Shown here piece after piece: positions 7,864 through 16,474 of a DNA stretch of 28,716 nucleotides. Every line of letters starts with the position of its first letter. Within the stretch, counting starts at the first letter, position 1. Position numbers and translations under genes: made by a program. Source of the DNA: JAVZIQ01 sp037440545 (GTDB lineage Archaea; Thermoproteota; Bathyarchaeia; Bathyarchaeales; Bathycorpusculaceae); NCBI GenBank assembly GCA_037440545.1, contig JBBITX010000008.1:1-28716 (forward strand), read 5' to 3'. The notes under the pieces were generated by a model. The model did not search any database and was not told where the DNA came from. It saw only the letters and a list, made by a program, of their open reading frames with translations.

Positions 7864-8666
7864 TGTCTACAATAGTTGTCCGAGTGAAACAGAAACAAAT
7901 AGCCCAGCTTATCGCAAAAGGGAAGCGTCTAGACGGAAGGGGCTTGAACGATTACAGAGAAATAAAAGTTGAGGGAGGAATAATTGAAAGGGCTGAGGGT
8001 TCAGCAAGGGTTCTCCTAGGAAAAACAGAGGTTATGGTTGGAGTTAAAATTGAAAGAGGTCAACCCTTCCCTGACACGCCAAACGAAGGAGTTTTAACAG
8101 TAAATGCTGAACTTGTCCCCCTGGCCTCTCCAACGTTTGAGCCAGGGCCGCCAGACGAAAACTCAATAGAGCTTGCAAGAGTTGTGGACAGAGGGATAAG
8201 GGAGTCAAAGGCAATTGAACTGGAAAAGCTATGCATAGAGCCGGCAAAAAACGTATTCGTGATTTTCGTAGACATATACGTGCTTAACCACGACGGAAAC
8301 TTGATAGATGCTTCAGCCCTTGCAGCCTTAGCCGCCCTACTAAACACTAAAATGCCCAATTACGAAGTGGAGGGAGGCGAGGTTATAATAAAACCAGGCT
8401 ACAAGCCTCTCCCAATAAGAAAACACCCCATAGCTGTAACCTTTGCAAAGATAAACGAAAAACTTGTGGTAGACCCATGGCTTGAAGAGGAGCAAGTTAT
8501 GGACGCCAGGCTTACAATAACCGTTGACGATGATGGAAACATATGCGCAGTTCAGAAGGGAGGAACAGGGTTCTTCACGCCTAAACAAGTTTTCGAAGCC
8601 GCTCAAGTTGCAAAGGAAAAAGCTAATGAGATAAGGAAAAAGCTGGGATGGTTAAGACATGGGTAA
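7863..8666 (+). CDS. rrp42: Exosome non-catalytic subunit Rrp42
   Basis: Second RNase PH-fold protein of the hexameric ring, 267 aa; it is catalytically inactive but required for RNA binding and for activity of Rrp41. The 'GKRLDGRGLNDYREIKVEGG' opening and 'FEPGPPDENSIELARVVDRGIRESKAI' are typical of Rrp42. The acidic pair expected in Rrp41 is replaced by 'DARLTITVDDDGN'. The start shares one base with the rrp41 stop, and the end overlaps rpl37Ae by 8 bases. Confidence 0.96.
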   Translation: MSTIVVRVKQKQIAQLIAKGKRLDGRGLNDYREIKVEGGIIERAEGSARVLLGKTEVMVGVKIERGQPFPDTPNEGVLTVNAELVPLASPTFEPGPPDENSIELARVVDRGIRESKAIELEKLCIEPAKNVFVIFVDIYVLNHDGNLIDASALAALAALLNTKMPNYEVEGGEVIIKPGYKPLPIRKHPIAVTFAKINEKLVVDPWLEEEQVMDARLTITVDDDGNICAVQKGGTGFFTPKQVFEAAQVAKEKANEIRKKLGWLRHG

Positions 8667-8979
8667 GAGAACCAAAAAAGTCGGGCCTACAAGGGGTTTA
8701 GGACCCCGCTACGGATCAACTGTTAGAAAGCGGTACATAAAAATAGTGAGCGAAATGAAGAAAACCCACAAGTGTCCCAGATGCGGCCTTGCAAGAGCTA
8801 AAAGGGTAAGTGTTGGATTATGGAAATGTAGAAAGTGCGGATTAACCTTCACAGGCGGAGCCTACACCCCAACTACAAAAATCGGAGCCGTGGCTAAACG
8901 TCTGGCCAAGGGACTTCCCATAGAGGAAACTGAAAAATCAACCATCCTGGAAGAGGAAAGCCAGGCTGAGAAAATGTGA
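8659..8979 (+). CDS. rpl37ae: Ribosomal protein L37Ae (eL43)
   Basis: Zinc-ribbon protein of the large ribosomal subunit. Basic N-terminus, 'GKRTKKVGPTRGLGPRYG', then two CxxC knuckles at C39/C42 ('CPRCG') and C57/C60 ('CRKCG'), with the conserved 'GLTFTGGAYTPTT' after them. At 106 aa it is slightly longer than the usual 70-95 because of an acidic C-terminal tail ('EETEKSTILEEESQAEKM'). It overlaps both neighbours (8 bases with rrp42, 4 with the Brix gene). Confidence 0.96.
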   Translation: MGKRTKKVGPTRGLGPRYGSTVRKRYIKIVSEMKKTHKCPRCGLARAKRVSVGLWKCRKCGLTFTGGAYTPTTKIGAVAKRLAKGLPIEETEKSTILEEESQAEKM

Positions 8980-9530
8980 TATTGATAACAACCTCGCGGA
9001 GGCCTACGAAGGCTATTAGAACATTCTGTAAAGAGCTTTCCCACACAATTCCAAGGACAATAAGGATAAACAGAGGAAAACTAAGCCTAAAGGAAGTGGC
9101 GGAGAAAGCCGTAGAATCTAACGCTGAAAAAATAATCATCGTCGACAGGTGGAAGGCTGGTCCTGGAAAAATACAGCTTTTTAAAATAGAGGGGGGAAAT
9201 TTAAAGCCGACGCCTCCCCTCATCTATTTAAGGGGAGTTAAGCTTAGAAGAGAATTTGCAGAGGCTCCTTCAAAAGGTAGGAGGATAAAATCCATATTCA
9301 TCGCGGCTTCTTCAGCTTCTCCAGAAGTTGAAAAATTGGAGAGGGCACTTTCAAAATTCCTAGAAGTTCCCCTCATATCCATAGATAGTCCATGCAGGGA
9401 GGGTTTCGACGCTTTAATAGAGGTTGGAAAAGAACTATCTGGCTATATAACGGTTAAGGTTAGGCTCATCCCTGAACTTTTTGAAGTTGGACCTAGAATG
9501 AATATATCTCACATGATCTGGAAGCTATAG
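8976..9530 (+). CDS. Brix-domain ribosome biogenesis protein
   Basis: A 184-aa protein with the Brix (Imp4-like) fold, thought to bind rRNA during pre-ribosome assembly in the cytoplasm. The N-terminus 'ILITTSRRPTKAIRTFCKEL' and 'IPRTIRINRGKLSLKEVAE' match the family's 'TSR.p......f.keL' and 'p....RG' motifs. 'EKIIIVDRWKAGPGKIQLF' corresponds to the next conserved strand pair. The start is GTG in a GTGA overlap with the rpl37Ae stop. In many archaeal exosome operons an RNA polymerase subunit P gene lies between L37Ae and Brix; none is present here. Confidence 0.85.
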   Translation: MILITTSRRPTKAIRTFCKELSHTIPRTIRINRGKLSLKEVAEKAVESNAEKIIIVDRWKAGPGKIQLFKIEGGNLKPTPPLIYLRGVKLRREFAEAPSKGRRIKSIFIAASSASPEVEKLERALSKFLEVPLISIDSPCREGFDALIEVGKELSGYITVKVRLIPELFEVGPRMNISHMIWKL

Positions 9531-9532
9531 CT

Positions 9533-9799
9533 TTGAAGACAAAAGCATCAATACGTTTAAACTTTCCATCAGAGAAAATCTTGAAAGTTGTCTTTGAGGC
9601 TTTATTACCTGAAATTAAAAATCCAGCAACCTCAAGGTTTAAGGCAACTTTAAAATGTGAAGAAAACTGTCTGATATTGTTGGTTGAAGCCAGAGACACT
9701 GCAGCTTTAAGGGCTGCTTTAAACGCCTATTTAAGGTGGATTGCAGCCGTCTGCGAAGCCTTATCCATTTTAAACGGTTTCAGATTTGAGGTTGCTTAG
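9533..9799 (+). CDS. pcc1: KEOPS complex subunit Pcc1
   Basis: Small dimerising subunit of the KEOPS complex, which makes t6A on ANN-decoding tRNAs together with Kae1, Bud32 and Cgi121. The protein has 88 aa, as expected. It reads 'ASIRLNFPSEKILKVVFEAL', then 'ATLKCEENCLILLVEARDTAALRAALNAYLRWI', matching the family's 'D...lRa.lns.lrwi' helix. The start is TTG, two bases after the Brix stop, with no distinct ribosome site, so it probably depends on coupling. Last gene of the operon; its stop codon overlaps the stop of the convergent ino1. Confidence 0.88.
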   Translation: MKTKASIRLNFPSEKILKVVFEALLPEIKNPATSRFKATLKCEENCLILLVEARDTAALRAALNAYLRWIAAVCEALSILNGFRFEVA

Positions 9800-10875
9800 C
9801 TTTCTCTTTCACCCTTTATGTATTCTTCAACCCATTCCTTGGCCTTTGAATCTGGAACCTGTATGGGTGGATGTTTAAAAGCGTATGCAGATATGCTTAT
9901 AAGTGGTCCCGCTATTTTCCTGTCCAGAGCCAGTTTAACAGCCCTTACCACGTCAATAACCACTCCGGCGCTGTTAGGCGAATCTTCAACTTCGAGCTTA
10001 ACGGTTATTGTTAATGGCCTATCTCCGAACTTCCTGCCCTTAAGCCATATATAACATATCTTTTTGTTCCCGAGGAAAGGTACATAGTCAGAGGGCCCTA
10101 TCCTAGTGGGCACCTCGTAGGGTACAAGGCTTTTCACAGCTTCTGTTTTGCTTATACGTTTGGTTTTTAAACGTTCTTCAACAGTCATATTTAAGAAGTC
10201 TGTGTCGCCTCCAAGGTTAAGCTGGTATGTTTCATCCACTATAACGCCTCTATCTACGCATAGGCTTGCCAAGCTCCTATGGAGAATTGTTGCACCAAGT
10301 TGACTTTTCACATCATCCCCTGCTACAGGAAGCCCTTTCTCTTTGAATTTTCCACTCCAAAACGGGTCTGAAGCTATGAATTCAGGTATGCAGTTTACAA
10401 AGGCACATCCAGCATGTAAGGCTGCTTCAGCGTAAAAACGCGTGGCCTTCCAGCTTCCTACTGGCAGGTAGTTTATGAGAATTTCCGCCTCCGCCTCCTT
10501 TAAAACATCAACAACGTCGACCGGTTTAACTTCGCTATCGCTGTAAACGTTGAAGGCCTCTTTCATATGTTCAGCCACGCCGTCCAGTATGGGGCCTGGC
10601 AAAACCTTTACACCTAGGCTTGGAACATCTGCAAATTTGGCTACGCAGTTAGGTTCAGTGAAAACTGCCTCAGAAAGGTCTTTTCCAACTTTGTTCTTGT
10701 TCACGTCGAAGGCTGCCACAAACTTCAAATCTCTTATGTGGTAACCTCCGAAGTTAACGTGCATCAGCCCTGGAACTGTAGCTTCTTCACCTACATTTTT
10801 ATAGTATTCCACTCCTTGGATTAATGCGGAAGCGCTGTTTCCTACGCCTACTATTGCAACACGGATTTCAGGCAA
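9796..10875 (-). CDS. ino1: Myo-inositol-1-phosphate synthase
   Basis: Converts glucose 6-phosphate to 1L-myo-inositol 1-phosphate by an NAD-dependent oxidation, aldol closure and reduction. The product is used for archaeal phosphatidylinositol-type lipids and possibly osmolytes. The Rossmann motif is 'VAIVGVGNSASALIQG' at residues 6-21. The family blocks 'INYLPVGSWKATRFYAEAAL', 'FVNCIPEFIASDPFW' and 'VAGDDVKSQLGATILHR' (with the conserved D-D-x-K-S-Q) are all present, as is 'QLNLGGDTDFLNM'. The length of 359 aa fits the short archaeal and actinobacterial type. The start is TTG at 10873-10875, with a GGGA ribosome site about 8 bases before it. Confidence 0.95.
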   Translation of the reverse strand: MPEIRVAIVGVGNSASALIQGVEYYKNVGEEATVPGLMHVNFGGYHIRDLKFVAAFDVNKNKVGKDLSEAVFTEPNCVAKFADVPSLGVKVLPGPILDGVAEHMKEAFNVYSDSEVKPVDVVDVLKEAEAEILINYLPVGSWKATRFYAEAALHAGCAFVNCIPEFIASDPFWSGKFKEKGLPVAGDDVKSQLGATILHRSLASLCVDRGVIVDETYQLNLGGDTDFLNMTVEERLKTKRISKTEAVKSLVPYEVPTRIGPSDYVPFLGNKKICYIWLKGRKFGDRPLTITVKLEVEDSPNSAGVVIDVVRAVKLALDRKIAGPLISISAYAFKHPPIQVPDSKAKEWVEEYIKGERES

Positions 10876-10930
10876 ATGTAATCCCTACTTTAGATTTGTC
10901 AATGTTTTAGGATTACATTCTCTATAACCT
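10875..10930. promoter_or_regulatory. Divergent promoter with a 10-base inverted repeat
   Basis: The 99-base gap between ino1 and the plus-strand gene at 10975 holds a perfect 10-base inverted repeat: AATGTAATCC at 10875-10884 and GGATTACATT at 10910-10919, with a 25-base spacer. One arm covers the ino1 ribosome site and touches its start codon. The other lies just downstream (for ino1) of a TATA-like TTATAGA at 10922-10928 on the minus strand. The arrangement suits a dimeric regulator binding over the promoter. The repeat is seen directly; the regulator is unknown. Confidence 0.5.
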
Positions 10931-10974
10931 TTTCTGAAAGAACAGCAAAGTTAAAAAGGGAGCTTTAAACGTGA

Positions 10975-11373
10975 ATGGCTATTAAGACATTGGTGAAAAA
11001 TATGGAGGAGGATGTTATAATAAGATTTGAGCCTTTCAAAGAAATCGTAATAATGGAAAGCAACTTTTTCCCAACACCTGATGATATAGCTAGATTCGCC
11101 TCAATAATTGCTGGGGGAAAAACAGCAGGATTATATTGGGCTGACGGTGTAGTATTCCTCTACTTCCCCCTTCCAGCAACAACTGAAACTGCCGCCAAAG
11201 CGCTTGTGGAGGATAAACGCGTTTACTGGACATTTGTAGGCTACTCTTACATGCCAAAATATCAGCCGCTTATTGAAACAAAGGAGAAAATAATGGTTCC
11301 AGTCATAGACATGTCCTCAAACCCCCTTTTCAGAAAGGCTGCAAAATGGCTGAAGGAACAAAAGGCTAGCTAG
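10975..11373 (+). CDS. Conserved-looking hypothetical protein
   Basis: A 132-aa soluble protein that I do not recognise. It has no signal peptide, membrane helix or cysteine cluster. Predicted order: a short N-terminal helix, beta strands around 'EDVIIRFEPFKEIVIME', a helix 'PDDIARFASIIA', strands 'AGLYWADGVVFLYFPL', a helix 'TAAKALVEDKR', strands again, and a basic C-terminal helix. This suggests a compact alpha/beta domain. It lies 11 bases before ribK in the same direction and opposite ino1, so it may be co-expressed with riboflavin kinase. A GGGAG at 10958-10962 is the only ribosome-site candidate. Confidence 0.6.
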   Translation: MAIKTLVKNMEEDVIIRFEPFKEIVIMESNFFPTPDDIARFASIIAGGKTAGLYWADGVVFLYFPLPATTETAAKALVEDKRVYWTFVGYSYMPKYQPLIETKEKIMVPVIDMSSNPLFRKAAKWLKEQKAS

Positions 11374-11384
11374 ACTTAAAAAGC

Positions 11385-11813
11385 ATGCAGATGAAAATGT
11401 TTAACCAAACAAAAAATGAAAAGAACAGAACAATATCATTGAAGGGCAGAGTTTCCCATGGATTAGGGGAAGGGGCAAAATTCGTCAGTCTTCCATGGGC
11501 TAGAAAACAGATTAGGGAGAAGTTTGGCTTCACCCCTTACCCTGGAACATTAAACATTAAACTGGAGGATAACTACATTAAAGATTTGAAGATATTAAGA
11601 AATGCTCATGGAGTGGAGATAGATCCTCCCAGCGGGTTCAATCGTGGAAAATGTTTTAAGGCCTACTTAATGGACAATTTTGAATGTGCAGTTGTCATTC
11701 CAGAAGTTGAAGGTTACCCTGAAGATTTAGTTGAAATTGTTGCGCCACTAAACCTTAGAAGACATTTTAAACTTAAAGACGGCGACATAATAATGATAAA
11801 AGTCCAGTTTTAA
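11385..11813 (+). CDS. ribK: CTP-dependent riboflavin kinase
   Basis: Archaeal enzyme that phosphorylates riboflavin to FMN using CTP rather than ATP; it is unrelated to the bacterial RibF kinase. The family blocks are 'GRVSHGLGEGAKFVSLPW' (residues about 21-38), 'GFTPYPGTLNIKLED' (about 48-62), 'DPPSGFNRGKCFKAYL', and a C-terminal 'LRRHFKLKDGDIIMIKV'. The length of 142 aa agrees with the family (about 130-140). It could start at any of three closely spaced Met codons; the first is chosen. It supplies FMN, which the ThyX (FAD) and flavodoxin genes in this window would ultimately need. Confidence 0.93.
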   Translation: MQMKMFNQTKNEKNRTISLKGRVSHGLGEGAKFVSLPWARKQIREKFGFTPYPGTLNIKLEDNYIKDLKILRNAHGVEIDPPSGFNRGKCFKAYLMDNFECAVVIPEVEGYPEDLVEIVAPLNLRRHFKLKDGDIIMIKVQF

Positions 11814-11823
11814 CCCACCAGTT

Positions 11824-13314
11824 TCAACGCTTTCCAGCAAGGAAGTTTTGAAGGTACTCTTTAAAGGCATCCTTTTTCTTTAAGTAAAGCCCATACTTTA
11901 CAAGGATGCTCATGGCTCTGGCAGCATCCTCAGGAGAGGAGTATGCTGGAATGCCTAGTTTTTCAAATCTGGAACGGGTATACAAAGCCATCTCTGTCTC
12001 CCCAATATCGCAAGCCACAATGGGCTTTTCATATCTGCTCGCAACCTGAGCCACCCTGTCAATGTAGTCTTCCTGAAGGGCAGGCGTATGATGCAGTCCA
12101 AGCAGTATTACGCCGTGGATTTCAAAATCTTGAAAAATTATTTCAGCAGCCAGTTCAAACATCTCAGAAGTCACAGAACCTGTAAGATCCACAGGATTAA
12201 GGTGTGCTGCAAACTTGGGGATTTTACCTTCCTCCTTAAGCCTTTCAAATTCCCGAACAGCTTCATCAGAAAACCTTTTTACGATGAGCCCCCTAACCTC
12301 ACATTCATCTGCAGCCATAATCCCCGGCCCTCCAGCATCCGTAAGTATTGCAACGTTTTTCCCTCCGGCTGGAGGCTGCATCACGAGAGCCTTTGCAGCA
12401 GCGAAAAACTCCTCAATATCCATAACCCTAATTATTCCTGTTTGGGCGAAGGCGGCGCTGTATATTTGATCTGAGCCTGCGATAGCCCCTGTATGGGACG
12501 CAACCGCTCTCGCTCCAGCGTCAGTTCTGCCAGACTTTAAAGCTATTATTGGTTTTCTCAAAGTGACTTTTGATGCAGCTTCAATGAAGTTCCTTCCGTT
12601 TTTTATATCCTCAACGTACAGAAGAATTACCTTTGTTTCATTGTCGTATAGCAAGTAATGAAGAATTTCCGCCTCGTTAACATCGCATTTGTTCCCGAAA
12701 CTGACTAATTTGCTTAACCCAATTTGACGCCCAGCCATATAATCTAAAGCTGCAACTCCAAAGGCTCCGCTCTGCGTTAATATGGCCACGTTCCCGGGCA
12801 TAGGCCTCGGGGTTGCAACAACCTCCTCCCCACTCATCAAAATCTTTGTCTCCGGAAGGAAAACCATGTCTACACCCGTTTTCGAGTCGTAAACTCCGAG
12901 GCAGTTAGGTCCTAAAACACGTATTCCAGCTTTTCTCGCTATGGAAACAACCCTATTTTCAAGCTCATGGTTTCCAACCTCGCTGAAACCTGAGCTAACT
13001 ATAACAACACCCCTAACCTTCTTAGAGGCCGCATCTTCCATTATTTCAGGCACTAGGCTTGCAGGAACAACTATCACTGCAAGATCCACTTTCCCTGAAA
13101 TTTCTTTCAAATTGGAGTGGCAATGAAAACCTAAAATGCAGTCTTCATTAGGGTTAACAGGGTAAATCTCCCCTCTGAAAACGCCCCTCCTCTTATTCTC
13201 CACAAAATTTTTTAGAATAACGTGGCCTGCCTTGTTTGTGTTCTTAGTTGCCCCCACAACAGCCACTGAGCTTGGATTAAAAAAGACGTCAAGCTCTTTA
13301 ACACACTTTTCCAC
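11824..13314 (-). CDS. ADP-forming acyl-CoA synthetase, alpha subunit
   Basis: A 496-aa subunit of an acetate:CoA ligase (ADP-forming), which converts an acyl-CoA to acid plus ATP. It is the main substrate-level phosphorylation step in many fermentative archaea. Order of domains: CoA-binding Rossmann domain (about 9-140, 'SSVAVVGATKNTNKAG' and 'VLGPNCLGVYD'), first ligase domain ('GNVAILTQSGAFGVAALDY'), and second ligase domain. The phosphorylated histidine is probably H274 in 'ASHTGAIAGSD'. The ATP-grasp beta domain is absent and no separate beta gene is in the window, so the partner must be elsewhere. The acyl substrate cannot be told from sequence. Confidence 0.85.
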   Translation of the reverse strand: MEKCVKELDVFFNPSSVAVVGATKNTNKAGHVILKNFVENKRRGVFRGEIYPVNPNEDCILGFHCHSNLKEISGKVDLAVIVVPASLVPEIMEDAASKKVRGVVIVSSGFSEVGNHELENRVVSIARKAGIRVLGPNCLGVYDSKTGVDMVFLPETKILMSGEEVVATPRPMPGNVAILTQSGAFGVAALDYMAGRQIGLSKLVSFGNKCDVNEAEILHYLLYDNETKVILLYVEDIKNGRNFIEAASKVTLRKPIIALKSGRTDAGARAVASHTGAIAGSDQIYSAAFAQTGIIRVMDIEEFFAAAKALVMQPPAGGKNVAILTDAGGPGIMAADECEVRGLIVKRFSDEAVREFERLKEEGKIPKFAAHLNPVDLTGSVTSEMFELAAEIIFQDFEIHGVILLGLHHTPALQEDYIDRVAQVASRYEKPIVACDIGETEMALYTRSRFEKLGIPAYSSPEDAARAMSILVKYGLYLKKKDAFKEYLQNFLAGKR

Positions 13315-13418
13315 TTTTCACCATCAACCCTTAACAAGCATCAACCAGCTGTGAATTATCCATAAACCTTTATTTCTATTTTCCCGAGATTTTGACAACT
13401 GAAGAATCTAGCAATAGC

Positions 13419-13441
13419 ATTTTATAGATTAAATTTTTAAG
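13419..13441 (+). promoter_or_regulatory. Probable promoter of the gcvP operon
   Basis: AT-rich block containing TTTATAG (13421-13427) and TTTTTAA, 35-55 bases before the gcvPA ATG. This is a suitable place for a TATA box, though two registers are possible. A weak AGGT ribosome site follows near 13464. No riboswitch-like fold is evident in this 160-base gap. Confidence 0.35.
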
Positions 13442-13475
13442 TTTTGGACTTACACTTCATAAAAGGTAATGTCAC

Positions 13476-14870
13476 ATGGACAGGGAAAAGCCTGTAGTAC
13501 ATCCATACATTCCAAATTCCGTACCTGCAGTAAAAGAAAAAATGCTTAAGGAGATTGGAGCAAAAAGTGTTGAGGATTTCTTCGAAGATATTCCTCATAA
13601 CCTTAGAGTGAAAGAGTTGCATTTGCCAAAGCCGTTATTATCTGAAAGCTCCTTGAAAAGGCATATTGAAGGCCTTCTTTTAAAGAACAAGACATGCAAT
13701 GAGTATCTCAACTTTTTAGGGGCTGGATGCTGGCAACATTACGTGCCAGCAGTTTGTGATGAGATAAACCAGAGGTCTGAGTTTTTAACAGCCTATGCGG
13801 GTGAGCCTTACGAGGATCATGGAAGGTTTCAAGCGCTTTTCGAGTATGCAAGCATGATGGGTGAGCTTCTAAACATGGATGTTGTCAATGTTCCCACATA
13901 CGATTGGATGCAGGCTGCCGCAACCTCTATCCGTATGGCAACTAGAATTACAGGCAGAAGAGAAGTTTTGGTTTGTAGAGCCATAAGCTCGGATGAGCTT
14001 TCAAAAATTAAAGATTACTGCAAGCCTAACATAAAAGTGAAGCTTTTAGACTACAATTATGAAACAGGACAGGTTGACTTAGGCTCTCTTGAGGCTAATA
14101 TCTCTTCAGAAACGGCTGCTGTTTACTTCAAGAACCCCTCATTTTTCGGCGTGGTCGAGGTTGAGGGGGATAAAATTTCTAAAATAGCCCATGAGCATGG
14201 CGCTCTATGCATTGTAGGAGTTGACCCCATTTCTTTGGGGTTATTAACCCCGCCTGTGGAGTATGGAGCAGACATAGTGTGCGGCGACCTGCAGCCGCTT
14301 GGCATACATATGCAGTACGGAGGGGGCCATGCAGGATTCATTGCAACGAGAGATGAGGAGAGGTATGTCAGGGAGTATCCTTCAAGACTTTTCGGAATAG
14401 CTCCAACATGCGTTGAAGGGGAATACGGATTCGGAGATGTGGCCTTCGGAAGAACATCATTTGTGCTTAGGGAGGAGGCTAAAGAGTTTGTTGGGACAGC
14501 TGCTGCCTTATGGGGAATTACAGCAGGAGTTTACTTAGCGCTTATGGGTCCTAAAGGAATGCTTGAACTTGGCGAAGGCATAATGTTAAGGACATGCTAT
14601 GCCATGTTGCAAATGTCTAAAATAAGGGGTGTTAAATGTCCATTTTCCAAGTCGCTGCATTTTAAGGATTTTGTAGTGAACTTTGACGATACAGGCATGT
14701 CTGTGGCTGAGGTTAATAAAGCATTGCTTAAGCGCAAAATATTTGGGGGAAAAGATCTTTCCAGAGAGTTTCCAGAACTTGGAAACAGCGCCCTATATTG
14801 CGTGACGGAAGTACACTCTAAAGAGGATATTGACAGACTTGTCAACGCCTTAAAACAGGTGGTTGGCTAA
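13476..14870 (+). CDS. gcvPA: Glycine dehydrogenase (decarboxylating) subunit 1
   Basis: N-terminal half of the split P-protein of the glycine cleavage system. It pairs with GcvPB to decarboxylate glycine on PLP and pass the aminomethyl group to the lipoyl H-protein. The length of 464 aa is normal. Marks include 'HPYIPNSVPAVKEKMLKEIG' near the N-terminus, 'FLGAGCWQHYVPAVCDEI', 'YAGEPYEDHGRFQALFEYASMMGELL' and 'YGGGHAGFIATRDEERYVREYPSRL'. It lacks the PLP lysine, as this subunit does in all organisms with split P-protein. One base separates it from the ATG of gcvPB. Confidence 0.95.
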   Translation: MDREKPVVHPYIPNSVPAVKEKMLKEIGAKSVEDFFEDIPHNLRVKELHLPKPLLSESSLKRHIEGLLLKNKTCNEYLNFLGAGCWQHYVPAVCDEINQRSEFLTAYAGEPYEDHGRFQALFEYASMMGELLNMDVVNVPTYDWMQAAATSIRMATRITGRREVLVCRAISSDELSKIKDYCKPNIKVKLLDYNYETGQVDLGSLEANISSETAAVYFKNPSFFGVVEVEGDKISKIAHEHGALCIVGVDPISLGLLTPPVEYGADIVCGDLQPLGIHMQYGGGHAGFIATRDEERYVREYPSRLFGIAPTCVEGEYGFGDVAFGRTSFVLREEAKEFVGTAAALWGITAGVYLALMGPKGMLELGEGIMLRTCYAMLQMSKIRGVKCPFSKSLHFKDFVVNFDDTGMSVAEVNKALLKRKIFGGKDLSREFPELGNSALYCVTEVHSKEDIDRLVNALKQVVG

Positions 14871-14871
14871 A

Positions 14872-16449
14872 ATGGAGGACATTACAAGGAGAAGGTATGA
14901 AAATGGAAAGCCTAAGCTAAGGAGGTTTCATCAGGCCAGATGGGATGAACCCATTATATTTGAGTTACACACAGAGGGGGAGAGAGGAATAATTCCCCCA
15001 GAAGTTGAGGAAGAGATTAAAATGGAGGTTGGACATGTTCTCACATCAATACCTGAGAAGATGCGGAGGAAAACTCCTCCTAGGCTTCCTGAACTCTCTC
15101 AGCCGAGAGTTTTGAGGCACTATTTAAGGTTGTCTCAGGAGACATTAGGGGCAGATTTGAACATAGATGTAGGCCAAGGAACATGTACAATGAAGTACAG
15201 CCCAAAGATAAATGAGCAGCTTATAAGAATGCCTCAAGTATCTGAACTTCATCCACTACAGCCTCTGGAAACAGTTCAAGGCATACTTGAAATAATGTAT
15301 AGATTTGAACAGATACTGAAAGAGATTTCAGGTCTGGACAAATTTTCATTCCAGCCTGGAGGAGGATCTCAAGCCATATATACAAATGCTTCTATTATAA
15401 GGGCTTTCCACGAATCAAGAGGGGAAGCAAATAAAAAAACTGAAATTATAACCACAATATTTTCCCACCCTTCAAATGCAGCATGCGCAAAAACAGCAGG
15501 GTTCAAAGTTATCACTTTATATCCAGATGAAGAAGGTTATCCGGACATTGAAGCTTTAAAGGCGGCTGTATCGGAAAGAACAGCTGGATTAATGATAACA
15601 AACCCTGAAGATACAGGAATATTTAACCCGAAAATTGAAGAGTTTGTAAAGATAGTTCACGAGGCTGGAGGTATATGCGCCTACGACCAGGCAAACACCA
15701 ACGGGATACTGGGAATAACACGCGCCAAAGAGGCTGGCTTCGACCTTTGCCATTTTAATCTGCACAAGGCATTTTCATCTCCTCATGGCTGCGGAGGCCC
15801 AGCTGTCGGAGCTGTTGGCGTAACAAAGGAACTTGCAGATTTTCTACCAGTCCCAGTTGTTGAATTTAACGGTGAAAAATACTATTTAGATTATGATAGG
15901 CCTAAGACCATTGGTAAGGTTCGATCTTGGTACGGTGTTGTCCCCGTGGTGGTTAGGGCCTATGCTTGGGTGATGAGTCTAGGAGCAGAAGGATTAAGAG
16001 AAGTGGCTGAGGTAGCTGTTCTCAACAACAACTACCTTATGAAAAAGATTTTGCAAATTCATGGAGTAACCGCACCCTATGCCAAGGGTAAATGGCGAAT
16101 TGAACAGGTTAGGTATAGCTGGGAACAGCTAACAAAAGAAACAGGGGTTCATTCTGAAGAAATTGGCATTAGAGCAGCAGACTTCGGCGTACACTACTGG
16201 ACCAGTCACCACCCATGGATAGTGCCTGAACCATGCACATTAGAGCCTACAGAATCATACTCTAAAAGCGAACTTGACGAGTACATAGAAATAATTAAAC
16301 ATGTGGCTAAGGAGGCGTACGAAAACCCTGAAATTGTTAAAAAAGCCCCTCATAACAGCACAATCCACAGAATTATTCACGGCCCTTTAGACGACCCTAA
16401 TCAATGGTCAATGACATGGAGAGCCTATAGGAGAAAAGTTCGCAGTTAA
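14872..16449 (+). CDS. gcvPB: Glycine dehydrogenase (decarboxylating) subunit 2
   Basis: PLP-bearing half of the split P-protein, 525 aa. The PLP lysine is in 'CHFNLHKAFSSPHGCGGPAVG'. 'PLGADLNIDVGQGTCTMKYSPKIN'-like sequence near residue 100 and 'FQPGGGSQAIYTNASIIRAF' are diagnostic. The frame also opens at a TTG at 14863 inside gcvPA. ATG at 14872 is preferred because AGGTGG lies 9 bases before it. No T-, H- or L-protein gene is in the window, so the rest of the glycine cleavage system must be encoded elsewhere. It is followed after 25 bases by the NAD-kinase-like gene. Confidence 0.95.
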   Translation: MEDITRRRYENGKPKLRRFHQARWDEPIIFELHTEGERGIIPPEVEEEIKMEVGHVLTSIPEKMRRKTPPRLPELSQPRVLRHYLRLSQETLGADLNIDVGQGTCTMKYSPKINEQLIRMPQVSELHPLQPLETVQGILEIMYRFEQILKEISGLDKFSFQPGGGSQAIYTNASIIRAFHESRGEANKKTEIITTIFSHPSNAACAKTAGFKVITLYPDEEGYPDIEALKAAVSERTAGLMITNPEDTGIFNPKIEEFVKIVHEAGGICAYDQANTNGILGITRAKEAGFDLCHFNLHKAFSSPHGCGGPAVGAVGVTKELADFLPVPVVEFNGEKYYLDYDRPKTIGKVRSWYGVVPVVVRAYAWVMSLGAEGLREVAEVAVLNNNYLMKKILQIHGVTAPYAKGKWRIEQVRYSWEQLTKETGVHSEEIGIRAADFGVHYWTSHHPWIVPEPCTLEPTESYSKSELDEYIEIIKHVAKEAYENPEIVKKAPHNSTIHRIIHGPLDDPNQWSMTWRAYRRKVRS

Positions 16450-16474
16450 CTTAAATGAGAGGGCAGGTTAAGTT

